In this document: piece after piece, positions 52,345 through 60,469 of the stretch
Layout of the letters: every line of letters starts with the position of its first letter
How positions within the stretch are numbered: the first letter of the stretch is position 1
DNA from: Pseudonocardia humida
Lineage (GTDB): Bacteria > Actinomycetota > Actinomycetes > Mycobacteriales > Pseudonocardiaceae
DNA: 64,000 nt
Direction: 5' to 3'
Assembly: GCF_023898865.1 (NCBI RefSeq)
Contig: NZ_JAGSOV010000006.1
Span: 1-64,000 of the forward strand
The notes under the pieces: generated by a model
Told to the model about the DNA's origin: nothing
Database searches by the model: none
Seen by the model: the letters and a program-made list of their open reading frames with translations, nothing else
Made by a program: the position numbers and the translations under genes

Positions 52345-52740
52345 ATGAACGGCATGTGGTCGATCGGCGACGTGGCGGCCCGGTTCGGGTTGCCGACGCA
52401 CGTGCTGCGGCACTGGGAGGCGGAAGGGCTGCTGGCACCGGCGCGCGAGGGCGACCGCCGTCGCTACTCCGACGCGGACGTGCACCGGGTGGCGGCCATC
52501 CTGATCTCGAAGGAGGCCGGCTTCGGCCTCCCCGACATCCGGACGATGCTGGCCGCGCGGTCGGCACCCACCCGCCACGAGGTCATGACCGGGCACCGCG
52601 AGCGGCTGCTGGAGCGGATCGCCCGGGCGCGTGCCGCGCTCGACATGCTCGAGGGCGGTCTGGAGTGCCCGCACGACGACCTCATGGCCTGCCCGCACTT
52701 CCAGGGGTTGCTGGCCGACCGGCTGCGCCCGCCGCGCTGA
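52345..52740 (+). CDS. MerR-family regulator with a C-terminal CPH-rich tail
   Basis: The MerR helix-turn-helix reads MWSIGDVAARFGLPTHVLRH, WEAEGLLAPAREGDRRRYSD. A coiled dimer helix and the C-terminal motif ECPHDDLMACPHFQ follow. The paired Cys-Pro-His units look like a metal or redox site. ATG 52345 is the start; ATG 52354 is equally possible. It has no obvious target beside it: the upstream gene is divergent and the downstream hydratase is convergent. Confidence 0.85.
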   Translation: MNGMWSIGDVAARFGLPTHVLRHWEAEGLLAPAREGDRRRYSDADVHRVAAILISKEAGFGLPDIRTMLAARSAPTRHEVMTGHRERLLERIARARAALDMLEGGLECPHDDLMACPHFQGLLADRLRPPR

Positions 52741-52755
52741 CGGCCGCGGGCCCGC

Positions 52756-53529
52756 TCAGCGCCCGACGTAATGCGGCTCGCGCTTCTCCAGGAACGACCG
52801 CACGCCCTCGCGGTGGTCCTCGGTGGCGAACAGCTCGCCCAGCGTCGTGCTGACCCACTCCCCCAGCTCGGACCAGTCCGGGTCCAGCGCCCGGCGCAGC
52901 CCGCGCTTGAGCGCCGCGACCGCCAGCGGCGGGTTGGCCGCGATCCGCCCGGCCAGCTCCAGCGCCGCCGGCAGCAGCTGCTCGTCGTCGACGACCCGGC
53001 CGACCAGCCCGATCCGCTCGGCCCGCTCGGCGTCGATCACCTCCCCGGTGAACAGCAGCTCGGCGGCCCGCTCGCGACCGACCAGCTGGGCGAGCCGGGC
53101 GATGCCCGCCACGTCGCTGCACAGCCCGCGCTTCACGAACAGCTCGCCGAACCGCGCCCGCCGCGCCGCGACCCGCAGGTCGGCCATCAGCGCCAGCTCC
53201 ATACCCCAGCCCACGGCCGGGCCGTTGACCGCGGCGATCACCGGGACGTCGGACCCCAGCAGCGCGCCGGCCGCGGGGGTGAGCCGCGGCGCCGGTCGTG
53301 GGGCCGAGCTCGCCTCGCCGCCGCCCATCAGCTCGCGGACGTCGTCGCCGGAGCAGAACGACCGGCCGGCGCCGGTGATCACCAGCACGCGGGCGGTCGT
53401 CGTCCGGACGACCTCGGTCAGCTCGTCGTAGGTACGCCGGCGCAGGGCGTTGTGCACGTCCGGCCGGTCCAGCGTCAGGACGCCGACGTGGCCGTCCACC
53501 TCGTAGCGGATGTCCTCGTACCGGCTCAC
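52756..53529 (-). CDS. Enoyl-CoA hydratase/isomerase family protein
   Basis: The 257-residue crotonase reads VGVLTLDRPDVHNALRRRTY, GAGRSFCSGDDVRELM for the first oxyanion-hole strand, and PVIAAVNGPAVGWGMELALM, ADLRVAARRARFGELF for the second. The usual catalytic Glu positions read Glu (GMELAL) and Asp/Val (LCSDVAG), so activity may differ from classical hydration. GTG 53529 starts it. It lies 42 bases after the APH-like kinase gene on the same strand. Confidence 0.87.
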   Translation of the reverse strand: MSRYEDIRYEVDGHVGVLTLDRPDVHNALRRRTYDELTEVVRTTTARVLVITGAGRSFCSGDDVRELMGGGEASSAPRPAPRLTPAAGALLGSDVPVIAAVNGPAVGWGMELALMADLRVAARRARFGELFVKRGLCSDVAGIARLAQLVGRERAAELLFTGEVIDAERAERIGLVGRVVDDEQLLPAALELAGRIAANPPLAVAALKRGLRRALDPDWSELGEWVSTTLGELFATEDHREGVRSFLEKREPHYVGR

Positions 53530-53571
53530 GATCTGCTCGACCTCCTCGTCGTCGATCTCCCGCTGACGGCG

Positions 53572-54984
53572 CTACCGGCCCGGCTGCTGCAGGTAGCGCG
53601 GGTTGGCCACGGCGAGCCGGTCGGTCACCGCGGCGCGCACGGCGCCCAGCACCGCCGGGTCGTCGGCGGCCAGCGCGCCCGACCGGATGGCCGCCGCCAG
53701 CCCGGCCTGGTCGTCGCGGGCCAGGGCGGCGAGCCGGCTCCGTTGCCGACCCGCCTGCTCGGGGCCCAGGCGCAGCTCGCGCTCGACGCCGTCGAGCACG
53801 TTCGCCGCGACCCGGGACAGGAAGTTCAGCCGGCCGTCGGTGGCCGCCATGACCTCCGTGCGCAGGAACTCGGCCACCGCGGCGACCAGCTCCGGTGAAG
53901 CGGGCCGACCGTGCAGGTCGGACCACGGCAGGGGCTCCCCCGACGGTGGCGGGCTCGGCTCGGCGGGCAGCCCCAGCGCGAGCAGCACGTCGTGCTCCTG
54001 CTCGCACACCCGGCGCCCGATCGCGGCCAGCTCCACCGAGCGGCTCTGCCCGGACAGGTGCCGCTCGGCCATCCCCCGGCAGCCCACGGCCCAGCGGGCG
54101 GTGCCGTAGACCTGCCACCACAGCACGTCGGCCGGGTCGGGACGCCAGCCCGCGACGCCGGCGTAGCCGTCGAGCAGCTGCTCGACGGAGCCGAACCCGC
54201 CCGCCGGCAGCGGCGAGCCGAACCGCCAGCACCTCACGCACAGCCAGCCCAGGTCCTCGCGGGGGTCGCCGCGGTGCACGATCTCCCAGTCCAGCACCGC
54301 GCGCAGGCCGTCCTCGGCGATGATCAGGTTGCCGGTGCGGAAGTCGCCGTGGACGACGGTGTCCGCCACCGGCTCCGGCCGGTGCTCGGCCAGCCAGTGC
54401 AGCGCGATCTCGATGGTCGGCAGCGGCTCGCCGAGCGCGTCGTAGGAGGCCCGCAGGTGCTCCAGCGGGTCGATGCTGGGCAGGCCCGGCACCTCGGCCA
54501 GCGGCAGCGCGTGGATGCGGGCCAGGGTGGCGCCCAGCTCGGCCGCCATACCGGCGCGGGCCGTGGCGTAGCGGTCCTCGCGCAGCAGCCGCCGGGCGAT
54601 GGTCTCGCCGTCGACGTGCTCGGTGACCAGGTAGGGCGCGCCGACGACGGCCGGGTCGGTGCCGGCGTCGACCAGGTGGGGCACCGCGACGCCGGCCGCG
54701 CCCGCCGCGCCGATCGCGGCCGCCTCCAGGGCCATGCCCGCGGGCCGGCCCATGCCGGGCGGGTCGCGGCGCAGCACCAGCCGCCGGTCGTCGCCGTCGA
54801 GCCGCGCGGTGAACGACCAGGTCTCGCGGCTGGCGCCCCCGGTCAGCCGGCGCAGGTCGACGATCCGCACGCCCGCGCCGAGCACACCGCTCAACCGGGC
54901 GGCCAGCAGCTCGGCGAGCACCGCGGGATCCGCGGCGGCGGCCGGGTCGGCGCGCCGGGCGCCCTCGACCGGACGAGCCGTCAT
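53572..54984 (-). CDS. APH-type phosphotransferase of the acyl-CoA-dehydrogenase-linked group
   Basis: The kinase fold shows VVHGDFRTGNLIIAEDGLRA and VLDWEIVHRGDPREDLGW, giving the catalytic Asp, the Asn and the metal Asp. GGASRETWSFTARLDGDDRR and LVLRRDPPG form the N-lobe. This aminoglycoside-phosphotransferase-like group is commonly encoded with acyl-CoA dehydrogenases and enoyl-CoA hydratases; the substrate is probably a hydroxyacyl compound. A C-terminal extension of about 120 residues is helical. ATG 54984 has GAGGGG six bases upstream. Confidence 0.85.
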   Translation of the reverse strand: MTARPVEGARRADPAAAADPAVLAELLAARLSGVLGAGVRIVDLRRLTGGASRETWSFTARLDGDDRRLVLRRDPPGMGRPAGMALEAAAIGAAGAAGVAVPHLVDAGTDPAVVGAPYLVTEHVDGETIARRLLREDRYATARAGMAAELGATLARIHALPLAEVPGLPSIDPLEHLRASYDALGEPLPTIEIALHWLAEHRPEPVADTVVHGDFRTGNLIIAEDGLRAVLDWEIVHRGDPREDLGWLCVRCWRFGSPLPAGGFGSVEQLLDGYAGVAGWRPDPADVLWWQVYGTARWAVGCRGMAERHLSGQSRSVELAAIGRRVCEQEHDVLLALGLPAEPSPPPSGEPLPWSDLHGRPASPELVAAVAEFLRTEVMAATDGRLNFLSRVAANVLDGVERELRLGPEQAGRQRSRLAALARDDQAGLAAAIRSGALAADDPAVLGAVRAAVTDRLAVANPRYLQQPGR

Positions 54985-54994
54985 CGCCGGCCCC

Positions 54995-55627
54995 TCAACC
55001 CGTGTCGTCCTCCGGGGCGGGCCCGCCCACCATGGCCAGCGCCAACCGCTGGTAGCGCGCGACGAGCTGCCGTCCGGACAGCCGCCCGGACGGGGAGAAC
55101 CACGCCGCCACGCCGGTGCACATGACCACGATCGCCCGCGACGCCTCCGACGCCAACGGCGTGGCGAACACACCCCGCTCCACGCCGTCGGCCACCACCG
55201 CGTCGAACAACCGCTGCTGCTGGGCGCGCTTGGCCAGGTGCCGGGTGCGCACCGGCTCCTCCAGCGCCCGCAGCTCGCTGGTGCCCAGCAGCGTGCCGCG
55301 CTGGTCCTGCAGGTGGAACAGGATCTGCACCTCGACCAGCGCGCGCAGCCGGGCGACCGGGTCGTCCCCGGCCCCGTCCAGCGCGGTGCGGGTGCGGCTG
55401 AGCAGGGCCTTGATCCCGCGCTCCATGATCGTGGCCAGCACCTCCTGCTTGGAGGCGAAGTGGTGGTAGAGCGCGCCCGCGCTCAGCCCGGCCCGCTCGG
55501 CGATGTCGCGCACCGAGGTGCCGTGGTAGCCGTGCTCGGCCATCACCGCGATCGCCGCCTGCAGGATCGCCGCCTCGCCGACCGGCGCCGGACGGGCGGT
55601 CGGGTCGGAGCCTGCCGCACCCGCCAC
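54995..55627 (-). CDS. TetR-family regulator of the CoA-catabolic genes
   Basis: The recognition helix region is HGYHGTSVRDIAERAGLSAG, ALYHHFASKQEVLATIMERG. The effector domain resembles the KstR2/FadR-like group (TetR_C-type, with LFHLQDQRGTLLGTSELRAL). GTG 55627 starts the 210-residue product. It is followed by the APH-like kinase and hydratase on the same strand, and may bind the AACGATCGTT palindrome at 56746. Confidence 0.87.
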   Translation of the reverse strand: MAGAAGSDPTARPAPVGEAAILQAAIAVMAEHGYHGTSVRDIAERAGLSAGALYHHFASKQEVLATIMERGIKALLSRTRTALDGAGDDPVARLRALVEVQILFHLQDQRGTLLGTSELRALEEPVRTRHLAKRAQQQRLFDAVVADGVERGVFATPLASEASRAIVVMCTGVAAWFSPSGRLSGRQLVARYQRLALAMVGGPAPEDDTG

Positions 55628-55740
55628 CGGGCCACCTCCCGTCCGATCCGCCGGGGCCTGGGCGGCGGACGGGCCACGCTACTCGCGCGCGGGCGGCCAT
55701 CACGTGACGGCCGGGCGGTCGGCCGACGGACCGGGCGCGG

Positions 55741-56736
55741 TCACGACCGCACCTTGCCCGGCCCGGCGAAGCCGAACAGGTAGCCGGCCACCTTGCGCAT
55801 CTGGATCTCCTCGGCCCCCTCGGTGATCCGGTACCGGCGGTGGTGGCGGTAGATGTGCTCGAACGGCACGTGCCGGGTGTTGCCGAGCCCACCGTGCACC
55901 TGCATGGCGCGGTCGGCGGCCTCGCAGACCAGCCGGTTGGCCCGGTAGTTGCACATCGAGACCTTGTCGCTGATCTGCATGTGCGGGACCCGGTCGAGCT
56001 CCCAGGCCGTCTTGCGGACCAGCCCGCGCACCATCTCGGCCTCGGTCTGCAGCTCCACCAGCGGCCACTGGATCTCCTGGCGGGTGGCCAGGGGCCGGCC
56101 GAACGTCCTGCGCTCGCGCGCGTAGGAGACGCTGCGGTCGATGCAGTACTGGCCGGCCCCGACCCCGGAGGCCGCCTGCCGGATGCGGTTCTCGTGCACG
56201 ATGATCCAGTCGCCACCATCGCGTACGGCGGTGGTCTCCATCCAGGTGGCGTCGCTGCCGTGCTCGGGCTCGGTCAGCCCGAATCCGATCCGGGTGGTCC
56301 GGGTGAGCATCGACTCCAGGAACTGCGCTTTCTGCTCGGCCGTTCCGTATTCCAGCATCATGTGCACGAACGGGAAGTTCCCGACCACCGACGACTCGTT
56401 CTGCAGGTCGTTGTGCAGGCCGAGCCCGCGGTGCGCGAGGTGCTCGCGGATGACCGCCATGTCCAGGTTGGAGCCGTCCGAGCCGCCGACCTCCGCGGGC
56501 AGGCCGTAGCGCAGCCACCCGGCGGCGTCGGCCCGGCGGAACATCTCCCGGAGCAGTTCCTCCCATTCCCGGCGGGGCACTCCGCCGTTCTCGAAGTCGG
56601 TGCGGGCGTACTCGCGGCGGTGGTCGAAGAATCGCTCGTTGTCGTCCTGGTGCTGCAGCGGGACGATCTCGGAGTCGATGAACGCGTCGAGCTCGGAGAG
56701 CCGTTGCGCCAGCTCCGTCGGAAGCGCGAAGTCCAC
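55741..56736 (-). CDS. Acyl-CoA dehydrogenase with an in-frame deletion of the central domain
   Basis: The N-terminal helical domain is normal (RREWEELLREMFRRADAAGW, GLTEPEHGSDATWMETTAVR) and the C-terminal helices are normal (ENRIRQAASGVGAGQYCIDR, AMQVHGGLGNTRHVPFEHIY, RITEGAEEIQMRKVAGYLFG). Between Ile179 and Val180, near base 56199, about 70-75 residues of the usual sequence are absent, so the FAD-contacting beta domain is mostly missing. The length of 331 instead of about 405 agrees. The frame is intact. The protein is probably inactive. GTG 56736 is the start. Confidence 0.75.
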   Translation of the reverse strand: MDFALPTELAQRLSELDAFIDSEIVPLQHQDDNERFFDHRREYARTDFENGGVPRREWEELLREMFRRADAAGWLRYGLPAEVGGSDGSNLDMAVIREHLAHRGLGLHNDLQNESSVVGNFPFVHMMLEYGTAEQKAQFLESMLTRTTRIGFGLTEPEHGSDATWMETTAVRDGGDWIIVHENRIRQAASGVGAGQYCIDRSVSYARERRTFGRPLATRQEIQWPLVELQTEAEMVRGLVRKTAWELDRVPHMQISDKVSMCNYRANRLVCEAADRAMQVHGGLGNTRHVPFEHIYRHHRRYRITEGAEEIQMRKVAGYLFGFAGPGKVRS

Positions 56737-56745
56737 GAACCCTCC

Positions 56746-56761
56746 CTAAACGATCGTTCAG
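56746..56761. promoter_or_regulatory. TetR-type palindrome in the divergent dehydrogenase/hydratase promoter
   Basis: CTAAACGATCGTTCAG contains the perfect AACGATCGTT core, extended by matching outer CT/AG bases. Operators of this form are bound by TetR regulators of fatty acid and CoA-ester genes. It lies between two CoA-catabolism genes, and a TetR gene is encoded 1.1 kb away. Confidence 0.6.
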
Positions 56762-56806
56762 CTAGCATGGCACCGCACCCCGGGCCCGGGGAAGAGGAGG
56801 CGGCAC

Positions 56807-57601
56807 ATGCGTGAGATCCGCTACGACCAGGCCGACGGCGTCGCCACGGTGACGATCGACCGCCCGGACAAGCGCGGCGCGATGACCTACGCGATGCTCG
56901 GCGAGTTCGGCGAGGCCGTGGCCAGGGCGGGCGCCGACCCCGACGTGCGGGTGCTGGTGGTGACCGGCGTGCCGGGCAGCTTCTGCTCCGGGATCGACCT
57001 CGCCGACCTGGCCGGGCGCCGCCCGGACGACCGCGGCCGCCCCGGCGGCGACGGCGGACCGACCGACGAGCGGGGCGGGCGCATCCCGCTGCTGGTCGGC
57101 TGCCCCAAGCCGGTGCTCGCCGCGGTCGACGGGATGGCCGTGGGCATGGGCGCGGAGTTCGCCACCCAGGCCGACCTGCGGATCGTCTCGGACCGGGCGC
57201 GGTTCCGGTGGAACTTCGTGCACCGCGGGCTGGTCAGCGACACCGGCGCGGGCACCTGGCTGCTGCCCCGCCAGATCGGCCTGGCCCCCGCCCTGCGCCT
57301 GCTCTACACCGGCGAGGACCTCGGCGCCGCGGAGGCGCTCTCACTCGGCTTCGCCACCGCCGTCGTGACCCCCGAGGAGCTGCCGTCGGCGGCGGCGGGG
57401 CTGGCCGCCCGGATCGCGGCGTCCTCGCCGTTCGCGGTCGCCCGGACCAAGCAGCTCGCCCTCGACGGGCTCGCCCGCGACCTACCGGCGCACGTCCGGG
57501 CCACCGGCGTCGCGCTCGCCGAGTGCTTCGCCTCCGCCGACCACGCCGAGGGCGTGGCCGCCTTCCTGGAGCGCCGCCCCGCCGACTTCCCCGGCCGCTG
57601 A
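56807..57601 (+). CDS. Enoyl-CoA hydratase/isomerase family protein
   Basis: The 264-residue crotonase reads GVATVTIDRPDKRGAMTYAM, GVPGSFCSGIDLADLAG for the first CoA-binding loop and AVDGMAVGMGAEFATQADLR for the second. FRWNFVHRGLVSDTGAGTWL carries the active-site turn. A Gly/Arg-rich loop (residues 70-90) is an unusual insert. ATG 56807 follows the divergent operator region. It is the likely partner of the neighbouring dehydrogenases in beta-oxidation-like degradation. Confidence 0.88.
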   Translation: MREIRYDQADGVATVTIDRPDKRGAMTYAMLGEFGEAVARAGADPDVRVLVVTGVPGSFCSGIDLADLAGRRPDDRGRPGGDGGPTDERGGRIPLLVGCPKPVLAAVDGMAVGMGAEFATQADLRIVSDRARFRWNFVHRGLVSDTGAGTWLLPRQIGLAPALRLLYTGEDLGAAEALSLGFATAVVTPEELPSAAAGLAARIAASSPFAVARTKQLALDGLARDLPAHVRATGVALAECFASADHAEGVAAFLERRPADFPGR

Positions 57602-57607
57602 CCGTGG

Positions 57608-58246
57608 TCAGGGGTTGGCGAGGCGGGCGCCGGCGCGACCGAGGGCGAGGAACAGCTCGGTGGTGTCGCGCACGAGCCGGTCGCGCTCGACCGGGATCTC
57701 GCCGTCGAGCCAGCGCATCAGCAGCTCGCTGAACCCGCCGACCAGGAACGCGGCCACCACCCGGTGCGCGACGCCGGGCTCCTCGCCGCCGGTCTCGGTC
57801 GCGATCAGCCCGGCGATCAGCGAGCCGGACTCGAGCCGCCGGTGCAGCAGCTGCTCGTGCGCCCGGCCCTCGACGTAGAGCACCCGGGCACGGCGGCGGT
57901 CGGTGTCGACGAACTCGGCGGTCGTGGCCACGAGCGCGCGCACCCGGGCCACCGGGTCGGTCCCCGCCGCCCGCACCGCGGCGTCGCCCGCCTCGCGCAG
58001 CTCCTCCACGACCCGGTCGAACACCGCGACGACCAGGGCGTCGATGTCGGGGAAGCTCTCGTAGAAGTACCGGGCGTTGAGCCGGGCGGCGGCGCAGACG
58101 CCGCGGACCGTGGTGCCCGCCAGCCCGAGGGTGCCCAGCAGTTCGAGACCCGCGTCGAGCAGCAGGGCGCGGCGCTCGGCCACCCTGTCGGCCGCGGGCA
58201 CGCCCGCCCAGCGGGCCGGCCTGTTGGTCTCGTCAAGTCTTGGCAA
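57608..58246 (-). CDS. TetR-family regulator of the epoxide-hydrolase operon, TTG start
   Basis: The product from TTG 58246 begins PRLDETNRPARWAGVPAADR and continues with the helix-turn-helix TTVRGVCAAARLNARYFYES, FPDIDALVVAVFDRVVEEL. PARWAGVP before the first helix is a common start for this subfamily, supporting TTG over later GTG codons. It is divergent from the epoxide hydrolase, and two 18-bp palindromes lie between, one covering its own start codon. It is therefore probably the repressor of the operon and of itself. Confidence 0.82.
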   Translation of the reverse strand: MPRLDETNRPARWAGVPAADRVAERRALLLDAGLELLGTLGLAGTTVRGVCAAARLNARYFYESFPDIDALVVAVFDRVVEELREAGDAAVRAAGTDPVARVRALVATTAEFVDTDRRRARVLYVEGRAHEQLLHRRLESGSLIAGLIATETGGEEPGVAHRVVAAFLVGGFSELLMRWLDGEIPVERDRLVRDTTELFLALGRAGARLANP

Positions 58247-58258
58247 CGCACGTGACCA
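58241..58258. promoter_or_regulatory. Palindromic operator A of the TetR/epoxide-hydrolase gap
   Basis: TGGCAACGCACGTGACCA is an imperfect palindrome covering the TTG start codon of the tetR gene. It shares TGGCAACG and the CGTxACCA end with site B, 31 bases further on. Confidence 0.65.
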
Positions 58259-58271
58259 TACCTTAGGTTCC

Positions 58272-58289
58272 TGGCAACGACCGTTACCA
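58272..58289. promoter_or_regulatory. Palindromic operator B of the TetR/epoxide-hydrolase gap
   Basis: TGGCAACGACCGTTACCA is a near-perfect palindrome extended by C and G on its flanks. It lies 14 bases before the epoxide-hydrolase start codon, so binding would block that operon. The 31-bp repeat distance is close to three helical turns. Confidence 0.7.
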
Positions 58290-58302
58290 GGAAGGTGGCA
58301 CC

Positions 58303-59262
58303 GTGGCCGCTGAGCGCACAGTCGCTGTGAACGGAGTCGAGCTGCACGTCCTCGAGGACGGGCCGGCGGACGGGCCACCGGTGATCCTCGCCCACGGCTT
58401 CCCCGAGCTGGCCTACTCGTGGCGCCACCAGCTGCCGGCGCTGGGCGCGGCGGGCTACCGGGTCCTCGCCCCCGACCAGCGCGGCTACGGCCGCAGCTCG
58501 CGGCCCGAGGCGATCGGCGACTACGACATCACGCACCTGACCGACGACCTGATCGGCCTGCTCGACGACATCGGCGCCGAGAAGGCGGTGTTCGTCGGGC
58601 ACGACTGGGGCTCGATGGTGGTCTGGCAGACCGCGCTGCTGCACCCGGACCGGGTGGCCGGGGTGTGCGGGATGAGCGTGCCGTTCAGCCCTCGCCCGCC
58701 CGCGCCGCCCACCCAGCTGTGGCGCCAGGTGTTCGACGGCAGGTTCTTCTACATCCTCTACTTCCAGGAGCCCGGGGTCGCCGACGCCGAGCTGAACGGC
58801 GACCCGGCCACGGCCATGCGCCGGATGCTCTGCGGCGTGCGCACCGACCGGGGCGGCTCGATCGACTCGAACGCCGACGACGGGCGCGGGTTCGTCGCCC
58901 GGTTCCCCGAGCCGGACGCGCTGCCGGACTGGCTCTCGCAGCAGGAGCTGGACTTCTACATCGCCGAGTTCACCCGCACCGGGTTCACCGGCGGGCTGAA
59001 CTGGTACCGCAACTTCGACCGCAACTGGGAGACGACCCCGCAGCTGGCGGGGGCGAAGGTCGGCGCGCCGAGCCTGTTCATCGGCGGCGCGCTGGACCCG
59101 GTGCTGGTCATGGCCCCGCCCGACCGCCAGGGCGAGTGGCTCACCGACTTCCGCGGCAACGTGCTCGTCGACGACGCCGGGCACTGGGTCCAGCAGGAGA
59201 AGGCCGACGAGGTGAACACCGCGCTGCTGGACTGGCTGCGCGGCATCGGTTGGGGGAAGTGA
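58303..59262 (+). CDS. Epoxide hydrolase (alpha/beta fold, EphA-like)
   Basis: The 319-residue enzyme has VILAHGFPELAYSWRHQLPA with the HGFPE oxyanion motif, PDQRGYGRSSRP, and the nucleophile Asp101 in VFVGHDWGSMVVWQTALLHP. The late charge-relay His is in DDAGHWVQQEKADEVN. Cap-domain tyrosines, for example in NWYRNFDRNWE, would activate the epoxide. It hydrolyses epoxides to diols in the cytoplasm. GTG 58303 starts the gene. A monooxygenase gene one base downstream suggests the substrate is the epoxide made by it. Confidence 0.88.
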   Translation: MAAERTVAVNGVELHVLEDGPADGPPVILAHGFPELAYSWRHQLPALGAAGYRVLAPDQRGYGRSSRPEAIGDYDITHLTDDLIGLLDDIGAEKAVFVGHDWGSMVVWQTALLHPDRVAGVCGMSVPFSPRPPAPPTQLWRQVFDGRFFYILYFQEPGVADAELNGDPATAMRRMLCGVRTDRGGSIDSNADDGRGFVARFPEPDALPDWLSQQELDFYIAEFTRTGFTGGLNWYRNFDRNWETTPQLAGAKVGAPSLFIGGALDPVLVMAPPDRQGEWLTDFRGNVLVDDAGHWVQQEKADEVNTALLDWLRGIGWGK

Positions 59263-59263
59263 G

Positions 59264-60469
59264 ATGAGCCGTCCGCTGAACTTCGGGGTCTTCTACGCCC
59301 CGTTCCACCCCTACGGCCAGGACCCGACGCTGGCCTTGGAGTACGACCTGGAGCGCATCGAGGCGCTCGACCGGTTCGGCTTCGACGAGGCCTGGGTGGG
59401 CGAGCACCACTCGGGCGGCTACGAGCTGATCGGCAGCCCGGAGATCTTCATCGCCGCCGCCGCGCAGCGCACCAAGAACATCCGGCTGGGCACCGGCGTC
59501 GTCTCGATGCCCTACCACCACCCGTGGTTGCTGGCCGACCGGATCTGCCTGCTCGACCACCTCACCCGCGGCCGGCTGATCTTCGGCACCGGCCCGGGGG
59601 CGCTGCCCACCGACGCGTTCGTGATGGGCATCGACCCGGTCGAGCAGCGCCGCCGCCACGAGGAGGCGCTGGAGGCGGTGACCGCGCTGTTCTCCAGCGA
59701 GGAGCCGGTGACCCGGGAGACCGACTGGTTCACCATGCGCGAGGCGCGCCTGCAGCTGCGGCCCTACCAGTGGCCGCACCCGGAGATCGCGGTCGCGGCG
59801 ATGGTCTCGCCGTCCGGGCCCCGCCTGGCCGGCCAGTACGGGGCGTCGCTGCTGTCGCTGTCGATGTCGGCGGCCGCGGAGGGCTTCGCGGCCATCGGCA
59901 ACGCCTGGGGCATCGTCGAGGAGCAGGCCGCCAAGGCAGGCCGCCCGGCGCCGGACCGCTCCACCTGGCGGGTGCTGGGCCAGATGCACATCGCCGAGAC
60001 CCGCGAGCAGGCCGTCGAGGACTGCCGGCACGGGCTGCGCGACTTCGCCAACTACTTCGGCGGCGGCGCCGGGTTCGTCCCGCTCGCCGACGGCGGCGAC
60101 GGCGAGGTCTCCGACACCGCGTTCATCGAGCAGTACGCGGCCAGCGGACGCGCGATGATCGGCACCCCGGACGACGCGATCGCCTACGTCGAGAAGCTGC
60201 TCGACCAGTCCGGCGGGTTCGGCACGTTCCTGCAGCTCGGCCACGACTGGGCCGCCCCCGCGGCGACCATCGAGTCGTACCGGCTGTTCGCCCGGCACGT
60301 GATCCCGCACTTCAAGGGCCGGCTGGCCGCGCCGAAGGCCTCCCACGACTGGGCGGTCGGCAAGCGCGAGCAGATCTTCGGCCGGGCCGGCGAGGCGGTC
60401 GTCAACGCGATCAAGAGCCACGCTGTCGAGCAGGCCGGCGCGGCGCCGCAGCAGCAGGGGCAGGCCTGA
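59264..60469 (+). CDS. Luciferase-like monooxygenase related to limonene 1,2-monooxygenase (LimB)
   Basis: The 401-residue protein reads LNFGVFYAPFHPYGQDPTLA, GFDEAWVGEHHSGGYELIGS, IRLGTGVVSMPYHHPWLLAD, FGTGPGALPTDAFVMGIDPV and GGFGTFLQLGHDWAAPAATI. These segments are very close to limonene 1,2-monooxygenase of Rhodococcus as I remember it. It would use reduced flavin and oxygen to epoxidise an alkene. ATG 59264 has GGGGGAAG upstream and follows the epoxide hydrolase stop directly, making an epoxidation-hydrolysis pair. Confidence 0.85.
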   Translation: MSRPLNFGVFYAPFHPYGQDPTLALEYDLERIEALDRFGFDEAWVGEHHSGGYELIGSPEIFIAAAAQRTKNIRLGTGVVSMPYHHPWLLADRICLLDHLTRGRLIFGTGPGALPTDAFVMGIDPVEQRRRHEEALEAVTALFSSEEPVTRETDWFTMREARLQLRPYQWPHPEIAVAAMVSPSGPRLAGQYGASLLSLSMSAAAEGFAAIGNAWGIVEEQAAKAGRPAPDRSTWRVLGQMHIAETREQAVEDCRHGLRDFANYFGGGAGFVPLADGGDGEVSDTAFIEQYAASGRAMIGTPDDAIAYVEKLLDQSGGFGTFLQLGHDWAAPAATIESYRLFARHVIPHFKGRLAAPKASHDWAVGKREQIFGRAGEAVVNAIKSHAVEQAGAAPQQQGQA

